Positions 50,701 through 59,858 of a DNA stretch of 64,000 nucleotides are shown in pieces (the stretch's first letter is position 1; every line of letters starts with the position of its first letter). Source of the DNA: Chloroflexota bacterium (GTDB lineage Bacteria > Chloroflexota > Anaerolineae > Aggregatilineales > Phototrophicaceae); NCBI GenBank assembly GCA_013388745.1, contig JACAER010000056.1:54958-118957 (forward strand), written 5' to 3'. The position numbers were made by a program, and so were the translations under genes. The notes under the pieces are model-generated. The model had not been told where the DNA came from and ran no database searches. It saw nothing but the letters and a program-made list of their open reading frames with translations.

Positions 50701-51963
50701 ATGCGCATTCAGGTCGAGGGGGGGCATCCGCTCAACGGCACATACCAACCGGGGGGCAACAGCAACGCGGCGATCGCGCTGCTGGCGGCGGCCTGCCTGA
50801 CGCACGAGCCGGTAACGCTGCACAATCTGCCGCGCAGCCTGGCCACCGCCACGATGCGCAGAGCAGCGGACAATCTGGGCGTAGAGATCGCTGAAAATGA
50901 CGCGCACAGCCTGACGCTGCGCGCCGCGCCGATCACCCGCCGGGTGCTGACCGCTGAGGACATGAACGGCTTTATCGGCGTGCTGCTGTTTTTGGCGCCG
51001 ATGTTGATGCAGCGCCAGCACGCGCGCCTGGAAGTGGATTTTCCACTGAACCGCATTCGCACGCATCTGGAAGCGCTGCGCGATCTGGGAATCGACGTGG
51101 TGATCGGCAGCGGCGCGGTGGAATGCAAGGCCAACGTATGGGAGCAGCGCGATATTCTGCTGGCGCAGGCCAGTGTGACAGCGACGGCGCTGGCGCTGAT
51201 GCTGGCGGCGCGGCTGGGGCGCGAGACCATCATCCGCAACGCCGCCTGCGAGCCGCATATTCAGGAATTGGCGCACTTGTTAAATGCCATGGGCGCGCAG
51301 GTGAGCGGCATTGGCTCCAACGTGCTGCATGTGGTGGGCGCGCCAGAATTGCAGGGCGCAGAAGCGACCATCGGCCCGGATCATGTGGAAGTGGCGAGCG
51401 TGGCGGCGTTGGGCGCTTTGTGCGGCGGGCGTTTGCAGATCGAAGGCATTCGCCGCGCCGACCTGCTCATGGTCGCCCGGATTTTCGGACGGTTGGGTAT
51501 TCAACTCGATATGGATGAACAGGTGCTGTATGTGCCCAAACACGGCGATTTGAGCGTATCCAACCGCGAAGAAGATGTCGATTCGTCAATCGAAACCGCG
51601 CCCTGGCCCGGTTTCCCCTCCGATCTGGTGGCGCTGGCGACACTCGCGGCCACCCAGTCGCGCGGCACAGCGCTGATTCACGAAAAACTGTTCGACAACC
51701 GCCTGTTGTTCGTGGACAAGCTGAAAGCCATGGGCGCGCAGATTGTGCTGTGCGACCCGCATCGGGCGCTTGTGGTGGGGCCGACGCCGCTGCAAGCGAT
51801 TTATATGGACACGCCGGATGTGCGCGCCGGATTGGGCATGTTGGGGGCGGCCTTGGTGGCGCAGGGCAAATCCGTCATCGACAATGCGCAGGCCATCGAA
51901 CGCAATTTTGAGGGCGTGCTGGGCAAACTGCAAGCGCTCGGCGCACAGATCGTGATCGAATGA
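50701..51963 (+). CDS. MurA/EPSP-synthase-fold protein lacking MurA catalytic residues
   Basis: This 420-residue protein has the MurA length and fold pattern (inside-out barrels; FPSDLVALATLAATQSRG, NRLLFVDKLKAMGA, DTPDVRAGLGMLGAAL). In E. coli MurA, Lys22 sits in SGAKNA; here the matching place reads GGNSNA, so Lys is Ser21. The loop with Cys115 and Arg120 (CxIGxRPVDLH) is replaced by FPLNRIRTHL, and Arg91 is also lost. Asp305 and Arg397 equivalents remain. It is therefore probably not a normal UDP-GlcNAc enolpyruvyl transferase. Start follows AGGAGC. It overlaps the next gene by four bases. Confidence 0.82.
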   Translation: MRIQVEGGHPLNGTYQPGGNSNAAIALLAAACLTHEPVTLHNLPRSLATATMRRAADNLGVEIAENDAHSLTLRAAPITRRVLTAEDMNGFIGVLLFLAPMLMQRQHARLEVDFPLNRIRTHLEALRDLGIDVVIGSGAVECKANVWEQRDILLAQASVTATALALMLAARLGRETIIRNAACEPHIQELAHLLNAMGAQVSGIGSNVLHVVGAPELQGAEATIGPDHVEVASVAALGALCGGRLQIEGIRRADLLMVARIFGRLGIQLDMDEQVLYVPKHGDLSVSNREEDVDSSIETAPWPGFPSDLVALATLAATQSRGTALIHEKLFDNRLLFVDKLKAMGAQIVLCDPHRALVVGPTPLQAIYMDTPDVRAGLGMLGAALVAQGKSVIDNAQAIERNFEGVLGKLQALGAQIVIE

Positions 51964-52736
51964 CGCCTGCGACGACGCGCACGATCAGCGGGCTGACGAT
52001 CAGCCAACGAGTCGGCGGCGAAGGACACCCGCTGCTGATGCTGCACGGCTGGGGCGCAGACAGCAGCCTGCTATGGCCGCTGGCCGAACGCCTGCTGCCG
52101 TTGGGCTATCGTGTCTATGCGCCCGATTTGCCGGGATTCGGGAGCAGCGCGCCGCCGCCCGCTGTATGGTCAGTACATGAGTATGCCGCCTTCGTGCTGG
52201 ATTATATGCAGGCGCATGGGCTGGACAAAGTCTATTTGTTCGGCCACTCGTTCGGCGGGCGTTTGGGGCTGGTGCTCGGCGCGCAACAGCCGCAGCGCAT
52301 CTACAAAATGGTGCTGGCCGACAGCGCTGGCGTGCGTCCCACAGCGTCGGCGCAGGCGCAGTTCCGGCTGAACGTCTACAAGACGCTGCGCGATGGACTC
52401 CGCGCCGCCGGGCTGAAAAGGCTCTCGGAAAAGCTGCGCGCCTGGTATGCGGCGCGCTATGGCTCGGCCGATTACAAAGCGGCGGGCGCGCTGCGCGAAA
52501 CTTTCGTGCGCGTGGTGAACGAAGACCTGCTGCCGTATGCCGCGCGCGTGCAGGTTTCGACCCTGCTGCTGTGGGGCGAAAAAGATGCCGACACGCCGCT
52601 GTGGCAGGGGCAAACGCTGGCAAAAACCATCCCCGACGCGGGGTTGGTCGTGCTGCCGGGCGCCGGCCACTACAGTTATCTCGACGCGCTGGCGCACACA
52701 GTGACAGTTATCGACTATTTTTATAAGCAACCATAA
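51960..52736 (+). CDS. Alpha/beta hydrolase
   Basis: This 258-residue hydrolase has the oxyanion region MLHGWGADSSLLWPLAERLL, the nucleophile elbow GHSFGGRLG, the acid near LLWGEKDADTPL and the catalytic His in PGAGHYSYLD. No signal segment. The start overlaps the MurA-like stop as ATGA, so the two are coupled. The substrate is unknown; place within a wall-related cluster suggests a lipid or wall ester. Confidence 0.88.
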   Translation: MTPATTRTISGLTISQRVGGEGHPLLMLHGWGADSSLLWPLAERLLPLGYRVYAPDLPGFGSSAPPPAVWSVHEYAAFVLDYMQAHGLDKVYLFGHSFGGRLGLVLGAQQPQRIYKMVLADSAGVRPTASAQAQFRLNVYKTLRDGLRAAGLKRLSEKLRAWYAARYGSADYKAAGALRETFVRVVNEDLLPYAARVQVSTLLLWGEKDADTPLWQGQTLAKTIPDAGLVVLPGAGHYSYLDALAHTVTVIDYFYKQP

Positions 52737-52832
52737 GGTTTTGAGCCTGTTCGCCCGCACCCTGACGCCGGCAAAGCGCGACGCCTGACGTTCGGGGAGC
52801 TGTTCGACGCTGAAAGAGTAAGCCAGATAATC

Positions 52833-54479
52833 ATGACAGTGCTGCTGTTTCTTATCCTGCTGGTGTGGCTGATCGGCGCGTGCCTGCGTATTGTGCGCCA
52901 GGCGCGCTTTTATCAGATCGAAGAATATATGAGCGGGCGCTACCTGCGCTGGCTGCTGGCGCAGCGCTACCGCTGGCTGCCCGGACGCCCGTTTCTGGCG
53001 TGGTTTGTCGGCGCGGGGCTGGCCTTTTTTCTCGCAGAAGCGCCCGGCAGCCCGCTGCCGGCCATCATCGCGCTGCTGGCGGCGGGCATTGGCGCGTACC
53101 CGGAACGCGATAAAGAAGTCAAAAAGGCGCTCAAATTCACCGATCGCGTGAAACGCATGTTGGCGGCGGCCTTTGTCCTGGCTGTAGCGCTGGCGCTGGC
53201 GGGCGCGGCGCTCGTGCTGAGCTTGCCGACCGACTCGCCCGAAATCCCGGCAGTGATCGCCGCAAGTATGGGCTTTGCGCTGGTGATCGCCGCGCCGCTG
53301 CTGCTGGTCACCGGCAATCTGCTGATGACGCCGGTGGAAGCGCTGCTGCGGGCGCGCTTCGAGGCGCAGGCGCGCGCGGTGCTGGCCGAAGCTAATCTGA
53401 CGGTGATCGGCATCACCGGCAGCTACGGCAAAACCAGCACCAAAACCTACCTGGCGCATATCCTCAACAGCCGCTACAAAGCGTATCCCACGCCCAAAAG
53501 TTACAACACCCTGATGGGCGTGTGTATCGCTATCAACAACGACATCGCCAACAACCGCAGTCTGGAATACTTCATCGCCGAAATGGGCGCGTATATCCCC
53601 GGCGAAATCGAGCGTATCTGCGACCTGACCCATCCAAGCATCAGCATCGTCGTGGAAGTCGGCCCGCAGCATCTCGAACGCTTCGGCACGCTGGAAAACA
53701 TCGCCAGCGCCAAGTATGAAATCATCAGGGCGCTGCCGCCCGACGGTGTAGGCGTCTTCAACTGGGATAACCCCTACGTGCGCGCGATGTATGAGCGCGG
53801 CTACCCGCAGACGCGCATTGCCGTCAGCCGCGCGGTCGATCCGGCGCAGGTGCCCGCCGATGGCCCGCGCTTGATCGCCAGCAATGTCGAAGAGTCGCTG
53901 AACGGCCTGTCGTTCACCGTGACCGATACGCACAGCAACCAGCGCGAAGACTTCCAGACGCCGCTGCTCGGCCAGCATAACGTGACCAATGTGCTGCTGG
54001 CGACGGCGGTGGCGCTGCATGAGGGTGTACCGCTGAAGGATGTGGCGCGCGCGGTGCGCAGCCTCCAGCCCGCCGAAAGCCGCCTGGTGCGCAATGTGCT
54101 GCCGGAGGGCATCACCGTCATTAACGATGCCTACAGCGCCAATCCGGTGGGGGTGGTTCATGCGCTGCGCGTGTTGGGGATGCACCAGACGGGCAAACGC
54201 CTGCTGATTACGCCCGGCATGGTCGAACTGGGGCCGCTGATGGAAAGCGAGAATCGCAAGTTGGGCGAGATCGCCGCGCAGTATGCCACCGACGTGATTC
54301 TGGTCGGCGCGCGCCAGACCGACGCCGTCAAACAGGGCTTGCTGAATGTCGGTTTCCCGGCGGAACGCCTGCATATCACCGCCACGCTGGCCGAAGCTGT
54401 AGAGTGGTATCAGACGAACCTGCAAACGGGCGATACGGTGCTCTTCCTGAACGATCTGCCGGATGTGTATGCGTCATAA
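52833..54479 (+). CDS. MurF-like Mur ligase with membrane N-terminus
   Basis: This 548-residue protein has about four to five hydrophobic helices in residues 1-165 instead of the soluble UMP-binding domain of MurF. The ligase core follows: P-loop GITGSYGKTSTK (193-204), YFIAEMGAYIPGEIERICDL, LLGQHNVTNVLLATAVA, and the C-terminal VINDAYSANPVGVVHALRVL. MurF adds D-Ala-D-Ala to the wall precursor. The membrane part may let the enzyme work on a lipid-linked substrate. Ddl follows 90 bases downstream, which supports a D-Ala-D-Ala related role. Confidence 0.88.
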   Translation: MTVLLFLILLVWLIGACLRIVRQARFYQIEEYMSGRYLRWLLAQRYRWLPGRPFLAWFVGAGLAFFLAEAPGSPLPAIIALLAAGIGAYPERDKEVKKALKFTDRVKRMLAAAFVLAVALALAGAALVLSLPTDSPEIPAVIAASMGFALVIAAPLLLVTGNLLMTPVEALLRARFEAQARAVLAEANLTVIGITGSYGKTSTKTYLAHILNSRYKAYPTPKSYNTLMGVCIAINNDIANNRSLEYFIAEMGAYIPGEIERICDLTHPSISIVVEVGPQHLERFGTLENIASAKYEIIRALPPDGVGVFNWDNPYVRAMYERGYPQTRIAVSRAVDPAQVPADGPRLIASNVEESLNGLSFTVTDTHSNQREDFQTPLLGQHNVTNVLLATAVALHEGVPLKDVARAVRSLQPAESRLVRNVLPEGITVINDAYSANPVGVVHALRVLGMHQTGKRLLITPGMVELGPLMESENRKLGEIAAQYATDVILVGARQTDAVKQGLLNVGFPAERLHITATLAEAVEWYQTNLQTGDTVLFLNDLPDVYAS

Positions 54480-54569
54480 TAGTTGCCCCTTTGCATCCGC
54501 CGTGTCGCCCTATATCCTTGAGCTGAAGACCGAAGCGCTGGCGGCTTTCGGGCTGGTAAGGAGCAACCT

Positions 54570-55781
54570 ATGTCTGCAAAACGCAAACTGACTGTCGCCG
54601 TGCTTTTTGGCGGGCGCAGCGTGGAACATGATGTCTCGGTGGTGACCGGCAATCAGGTACTGCGCGCCTTCGACCCCGAACGTTACGAAGTCGTCCCGGT
54701 CTATATTGACCGCGATGGCCGCTGGTTCACGGGCGCGCCGCTGCTGGATTTGAAAAATTACCGCAACGAAGTCATCAGCCTGAAGGGCGTAGAGGAGGCG
54801 ATTCTTTCGCCCGCGACGCATCATCACGGCCTGATTATTGATCCTACCGCCGGGCGCTTCGCCAAAAGCAGCGTCAAACGGCTGGACGTGGTGTTCCCGG
54901 CGCTGCACGGCTCGCACGGCGAAGACGGCACCGTGCAGGGTTTGTGCGAACTGGCCGATATTGCTTATGTCGGCTGTGGCGTGCTGGCTTCCGCCGCCAC
55001 AAATGACAAAATTATGACCAAAACCATACTCAAGCAGCACGGAATTCCCGTCGTAGATGACGTACACTTAACGCGCGCCGAATGGGAGGCTAATCCCGAC
55101 GGCGTGATCGCGCGGATTCACGCGGCGCTGCCTTACCCGCTGTTCATCAAGCCGGCCACGCTGGGGTCGAGCATCGGTGTGGGGCGCGCGGACGACGAAG
55201 CCCTGCTGCGCGCGTCGCTGGATGTGGCGGCGCATTTTGATCGCAGCGTGCTGGTTGAACGCGCGATTACCGACGGCGTGGAGATCAACTGCGCGCTGTT
55301 GGGCAATGCCCAGCAGATTCGCGCCTCGGTGCTGGAGCTGCCGGTATCTTGGGATAAGTTTTTGACCTACGAGGAAAAATATCTGCGCGGCGGCGAAGGC
55401 ATGAAAAGCGCCGATCGCATCATCCCCGCGCCGATTGACGCCGCGCTGACCGCGCGCATCCGGGAGATGGCGGTGCGCGCGTTCCAGGCGGTCGGCGGGC
55501 GCGGCACAGCGCGCGTGGATTTTCTGGTGAAGCCAGAGGCAGGCGAGGTGTATTTGAACGAAATCAACACCATGCCCGGCTCGCTGGCCTTTTATCTCTG
55601 GCAGCACGAGGGTTTATCGGCAGGTGATGTGGTGCAGCAGTTGGTGGAACTGGCGCGCGAAGCGCAGGCCGAAAAACGCCGCAGCACCTATAATTATCAG
55701 ACGAATTTGATCGAGGTGGCCGCGATGCGCGGGCTGAAAGGCGTCAAAGGCCGCAAAGCCCCACGCCCCGCGCAAAGTTAG
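54570..55781 (+). CDS. ddl: D-alanine--D-alanine ligase
   Basis: This 403-residue ATP-grasp enzyme joins two D-Ala. Motifs are LFGGRSVEHDVSVVTG, FPALHGSHGEDGTVQGLCEL, FIKPATLGSSIGVG and YLNEINTMPGSLAFYLW. Start follows AAGGAG. It is about 40 residues longer than usual, with a basic C-terminal tail. Together with the MurF-like gene it supports peptidoglycan synthesis in this organism. Confidence 0.95.
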   Translation: MSAKRKLTVAVLFGGRSVEHDVSVVTGNQVLRAFDPERYEVVPVYIDRDGRWFTGAPLLDLKNYRNEVISLKGVEEAILSPATHHHGLIIDPTAGRFAKSSVKRLDVVFPALHGSHGEDGTVQGLCELADIAYVGCGVLASAATNDKIMTKTILKQHGIPVVDDVHLTRAEWEANPDGVIARIHAALPYPLFIKPATLGSSIGVGRADDEALLRASLDVAAHFDRSVLVERAITDGVEINCALLGNAQQIRASVLELPVSWDKFLTYEEKYLRGGEGMKSADRIIPAPIDAALTARIREMAVRAFQAVGGRGTARVDFLVKPEAGEVYLNEINTMPGSLAFYLWQHEGLSAGDVVQQLVELAREAQAEKRRSTYNYQTNLIEVAAMRGLKGVKGRKAPRPAQS

Positions 55782-55844
55782 CGCGATGCGACAAAGGCCA
55801 CTAGAATTGAACAAGTATTGTGTTCACACAGTCTGGGGGTCTGC

Positions 55845-57743
55845 ATGAGGGTTCGCTCACGCCTCGTTATCTCGTTGGTTTTGCTGCTGCTGGCGGCCTG
55901 CGCACCCGCGCCCGCCACGCCGACTCTGCGCGGCCCGCTTGTGCCGCTGCGCAGCGGCAGCCCCACGCCTAATGCAACTGCTGTAGCGGCGGCTACCCAG
56001 GTGGCGATCAGCATGACTGAAACGGCGGCGGTGACCGATACGCCGACGCTGACGCTGACGCGCACCCCCACCAACACGCCCACCAACACGCCCACACAAA
56101 CCCCCAGCAATACGCCGACGCTGACGCCCACCCAAACGCCTACGCCCAGCGCGACACCCACCGCATCGGCTACACCCACGCCCACACCGACCCTGCCGCC
56201 GGCGCGTATCAGCATCGCTGTGGGCGATACGCTGGCCGGCGAAATCTCGCCGCAGGTCTATGAAGTGGAATATGTGTTCAGCGGGCAGGAAAATCAGTCT
56301 GTGACCATCAGCATGAACGCGACCGGCGGCGATCTCGATCCGCTGGTCATTCTCTCGCGGCAGGACGCTGACGGTAATATCGTCAAGCTGGTGGAAAACG
56401 ATGACGCCAGCGAAGGCAATTTGAACGCCCTGATCGACAATTTTACGCTGCCGAGCACTGGCAGCTACATAATCACCGCCACGCGCTACGAGCGTGAACA
56501 GGGCACGTCTACGGGCAGCTTTACGCTCTCGCTGCTGCCGGGGCTTGCGCTGCCGCTGGTCAACCTGGACGAAGTGCTTGAGGGCAGCATCGACGACTTT
56601 AGTCCCTTCGTGCTCTACCGCTTTAATGGCACACAAGATCAGGTCATCAACATCGCGCTGCGCCGCGCTTCTGGCGACCTCAACCCGCTGCTGATCCTGC
56701 TGGCGCCCGATGGCCGCGAATACGCGCGCAACGACGACGAAGACGGCGAAGACGCGCTGATCAACGGCCTGCGGCTGCCCGCGACAGGCGCTTATACCAT
56801 CATCGCCACGCGCTACCAGCAGGCGTTGGGCGAAACGCAGGGCGATTTCGAACTTGAGGTGAGCGAAGGCCGCGCTGCCGATTCGCCGCTAACGGTGCTG
56901 GCGCGCGAAATCACCTACGGCGCGACCGAAGAAGGATCGCTGGGCCGGCGTAATGAGCCCTATTATCAGATTTTCACCTTTAACGGGCGCGGCGGCGATG
57001 TCGTGACAATCCAGCTAACAGCAACTTCCGGCGATCTCGATACCACACTGATTTTAACGACGGCAGACGGGCACGAAGTGCTGCGCAACGACGACGATCT
57101 GGTCACCAACACTTTCGACAGCGCGCTGCGCGACGTGATTCTGCCGCGCGACGGCAGCTATACCATCATCGCCACCCGCTTCCGTGAGGCCGTCGGCGAG
57201 AGCCGTGGCGATTTTGACCTGGAACTGACACTGGAAGAAAGCGCCGACGACAACTCGACGCGCCTGCTTTACGCGCTGTTGGATACGCGCAACTCCGGCT
57301 CGCGGCGTTCGGATGCCGGCGGTTTCATCAATTATCTGGCGGGCGATGTGCTGAACGATAACGGACGCGATGTCGAAGTGCAGGTGCTGCTGACCTTCGT
57401 GCTGCCGCCGCTGCCGCCAGGCACGACCCCGCAAGGCGCGCGGCTCAACCTGAACTACTGCAACGAAGTCGGCGACGGCTGGCGCGGTTTCGACGATCTG
57501 ACGGTATACGTGGATCCGTATCGCAATTTCGATAATACCGATACCGACCCGACTGCGCGCGCGCAGGAAATCGACGCCATCGGCGACTGCGAAAGCCTCG
57601 ATATTTCGCGCGAGGTGACAGCCAGCTACGACGAAGAACGCCCGGTGCTGCAATTCCGCCTGGCTTTTGACGGCGTGCAGCGCAACAACCAGCAGGACTA
57701 CGTGCTGTTTGACCCACGCCTGGAAATTGTGCTGGAAAACTAG
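55845..57743 (+). CDS. Lipoprotein with Thr/Pro-rich linker and three PPC-type domains
   Basis: This 632-residue lipoprotein has lipobox LLLAACAPAP (Cys19). A linker about 65-120 consists of PT/NT repeats. Three beta-sandwich repeats follow, each with a GDLDPLVIL / GDLNPLLIL / GDLDTTLIL strand and a TGSYIITATRYE-type ending, typical of bacterial pre-peptidase C-terminal (PPC) domains. A fourth, unlike region (about 500-630) closes the protein. No protease domain is present. It is probably a surface adhesin or scaffold. ATG 55845 follows GGGGG. Confidence 0.85.
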   Translation: MRVRSRLVISLVLLLLAACAPAPATPTLRGPLVPLRSGSPTPNATAVAAATQVAISMTETAAVTDTPTLTLTRTPTNTPTNTPTQTPSNTPTLTPTQTPTPSATPTASATPTPTPTLPPARISIAVGDTLAGEISPQVYEVEYVFSGQENQSVTISMNATGGDLDPLVILSRQDADGNIVKLVENDDASEGNLNALIDNFTLPSTGSYIITATRYEREQGTSTGSFTLSLLPGLALPLVNLDEVLEGSIDDFSPFVLYRFNGTQDQVINIALRRASGDLNPLLILLAPDGREYARNDDEDGEDALINGLRLPATGAYTIIATRYQQALGETQGDFELEVSEGRAADSPLTVLAREITYGATEEGSLGRRNEPYYQIFTFNGRGGDVVTIQLTATSGDLDTTLILTTADGHEVLRNDDDLVTNTFDSALRDVILPRDGSYTIIATRFREAVGESRGDFDLELTLEESADDNSTRLLYALLDTRNSGSRRSDAGGFINYLAGDVLNDNGRDVEVQVLLTFVLPPLPPGTTPQGARLNLNYCNEVGDGWRGFDDLTVYVDPYRNFDNTDTDPTARAQEIDAIGDCESLDISREVTASYDEERPVLQFRLAFDGVQRNNQQDYVLFDPRLEIVLEN

Positions 57744-57750
57744 CGCGCGT

Positions 57751-58953
57751 TCACTGACCTAACGCGGCCAGATAGCCGGCGCCAAAATCATGCTGCCGGG
57801 CATAGTCCATCAGCAGCCCAAAGTTCTCGCGGCTAATGAGCGGGCAAGACACATTCACCGCGTCCAGCAGCGCCCGCGCCGTATCTGTGTTGAACAAAAT
57901 CGGCGCGCTGGTCACATACGGCGTATACAGTTTGCCCACTTTGGCATAGTACAGCGCTTCAATCTCATTGAGCTGCTGCGGCATCTGGTCTACCCGTGTC
58001 ACGCCTTCCACCCGCAGCGTATCGAGAATCAGCGGCACATACAGCGCGTGCGGCGTTTCTTGCTCATTGACCAGATGATAATTCTCGCCCGGATCCCCGC
58101 TCATGGCGATGCACAGCATGGCTTTGGCAACAAAATCCACCGGCACAATGTTCAAACCGCTCTCCAGGCTGTACAGCGCCCGAAAACTGAGGTGGAGCGC
58201 CCGGTTATAGCGTTCTTCCCAGGGATACATCTGGAGTTTGACCCCCAGAAAAAACGCGCCAATGGCATAAAACACGTCGAACTTGTTGGTGGCGCCCAGC
58301 GGCGGCGCGTTAAGCCGTCCACAGATCGTTGAGGGGCGAAAAAAGCGGCAGCGCGTTCCTGTGCGCAGTTTGAACAAGCGCACCCGAATCTCGGCTTGCA
58401 GTTTGCTGTGTTCATAGGGGTTGCGGAATGACTGGTGGATGTTGACGTAATCCGGTTGAATTTCCCCCGTGCTGACGCCGCAGGTATAGGCGCTGCTCAC
58501 ATAGTCAAATTCGCCGACACGCAGCGCTGTCACCAGATCGAGCACCCGCCGTGTGCCTTCGACATTGGTGCGCTTGAGGGTTTCGACCACAATCGGCAAA
58601 TCGCGGAAGTCTGTCAGCGCCGCGATATGAAAAAAGAAATCAATCCGGGCCGCGGCCAGACTCTGAAAATCGTCCTCGCTTATACCCAGCTTATCCTGTT
58701 GCAGATCAATGTCGATATAGCGCGCGCGCTGGTCGAGATACCCATAGATTTCGGCGATCTGCGTCTCGGAAAAGTAATCCGGTGTCATCGCCGCGAACAT
58801 TTCCTTGACTCGTTCACGCAGCGGGGTATCCGGTTTGTCACGCCCCAAAAGCAGCAGCTCCAGTTGTTCAAGTTGGCCGCGATAGTGCGTAAACAACTCA
58901 AACAGCACATTGCGACCCAGCAGACTGGTCGGCCCTGTCATCGCGATACGCAT
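57751..58953 (-). CDS. Extended SDR protein, thioester-reductase/male-sterility type
   Basis: This 400-residue protein begins with a Rossmann motif TGPTSLLGRNVLFEL (a degenerate TGxxGxxG) and has the SDR active site SSAYTCG and YEHSK (YxxxK). The FFHIAALTDFRDLP and TNVEGTRRVLDL segments match the thioester-reductase/NAD-epimerase subfamily. The substrate could be an acyl chain or a sugar nucleotide. The ATG at 58953 starts directly at the Rossmann strand; the longer frame is not used. It is convergent with the PPC lipoprotein, with only seven bases between them. Confidence 0.85.
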   Translation of the reverse strand: MRIAMTGPTSLLGRNVLFELFTHYRGQLEQLELLLLGRDKPDTPLRERVKEMFAAMTPDYFSETQIAEIYGYLDQRARYIDIDLQQDKLGISEDDFQSLAAARIDFFFHIAALTDFRDLPIVVETLKRTNVEGTRRVLDLVTALRVGEFDYVSSAYTCGVSTGEIQPDYVNIHQSFRNPYEHSKLQAEIRVRLFKLRTGTRCRFFRPSTICGRLNAPPLGATNKFDVFYAIGAFFLGVKLQMYPWEERYNRALHLSFRALYSLESGLNIVPVDFVAKAMLCIAMSGDPGENYHLVNEQETPHALYVPLILDTLRVEGVTRVDQMPQQLNEIEALYYAKVGKLYTPYVTSAPILFNTDTARALLDAVNVSCPLISRENFGLLMDYARQHDFGAGYLAALGQ

Positions 58954-59082
58954 ATGCAACTCAATCTGGTTATGAGGGAAGAGAATTACGAGTATAGCTG
59001 AGAACGGCAGCAGCCGACAGTGTAAAACATCACCCCAAAGGCCGCCGTTCGTCACCAGAAAGAGGGGGAAGTGCCCCCTCTT

Positions 59083-59790
59083 TTAATGTGGCGCCTGGCC
59101 GATAAAGCGGTAGCCGATGCCGTATTCGTTGTGGATATAGGTGGGATTCTTCAAATCCGGTTCGATTTTGCGCCGCAGATGCGAGACATAAATGCGCGGA
59201 TAGTGATGCTCGGTGGTGTACTCATAGCCCCAAACGCGCTCTAAAAGCTGTTGGAAAGTCAGCACTTCCCCGGCGTGCTGGATAAAGGTCGCCAGCAGCT
59301 TAAACTCGGTCGGCGTCAGGCGTACTTCTTCGCCCTGAATACAGACACGCCGCGCGCTTACATCCACTGACAGATACGCATCGTGATAGTTGACGGGCGT
59401 TTTGTCTTTGGGGTCATCGTTGAGGCGGGCGCGCCGCAGCAGGGCGCGCACCCGCGCGTGAAATTCCAGATTGCGCAGCGGTTTAATCATGTATTCGTCG
59501 GCGCCGACATTTAAGCCTTCGGCGATCTGTTCTTCGCTGACGGCGTGCGCCGTCATCATCAGAATCGGTATATCGGAAAGATCGCGAATGCGCTGGCAGA
59601 CTGTCAGCCCGTTCATCATGGGCAGCGCCACATCCAGCACCACCAGATCGGGCTTGAATTCCTGAAACAACCGCAGTCCTTCGACACCGTTGGCAGCAGT
59701 GGCGACCTCATAGCCGTTGCGTTTCATGTCGAGTTGCAGCAGTCGCGACATCTCTTTGTTATCTTCGACAATTAAAATCCGCGCCGCCAT
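59083..59790 (-). CDS. Response regulator (OmpR/PhoB type)
   Basis: This 235-residue regulator has a receiver domain with Asp53 (LVVLDVALPMMNG) and Lys in MIKPLRN, and a C-terminal winged helix (VRLTPTEFKLLATFIQHAGE, then YPRIYVSHLRRKIEPD). No histidine kinase is adjacent. It is divergent from a membrane glycosyltransferase gene that it might control. Confidence 0.95.
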   Translation of the reverse strand: MAARILIVEDNKEMSRLLQLDMKRNGYEVATAANGVEGLRLFQEFKPDLVVLDVALPMMNGLTVCQRIRDLSDIPILMMTAHAVSEEQIAEGLNVGADEYMIKPLRNLEFHARVRALLRRARLNDDPKDKTPVNYHDAYLSVDVSARRVCIQGEEVRLTPTEFKLLATFIQHAGEVLTFQQLLERVWGYEYTTEHHYPRIYVSHLRRKIEPDLKNPTYIHNEYGIGYRFIGQAPH

Positions 59791-59858
59791 ACGCCCTCCC
59801 GTGCTTGTCCATGTTGCAATTTTACCACATTTTTATAATTCGACTTTTGGGCTGTGAT

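Noticed and set aside
52170..54425. A 751-codon open frame on the minus strand
   Set aside because: It is antisense to the alpha/beta hydrolase and MurF-like genes, is rich in Gln, Arg and His, and has no motif.
56041..56200. Short tandem repeats rich in CCCAC and ACG
   Set aside because: They encode the Thr/Pro linker of the lipoprotein; not a CRISPR array, since unit length and spacers are irregular.
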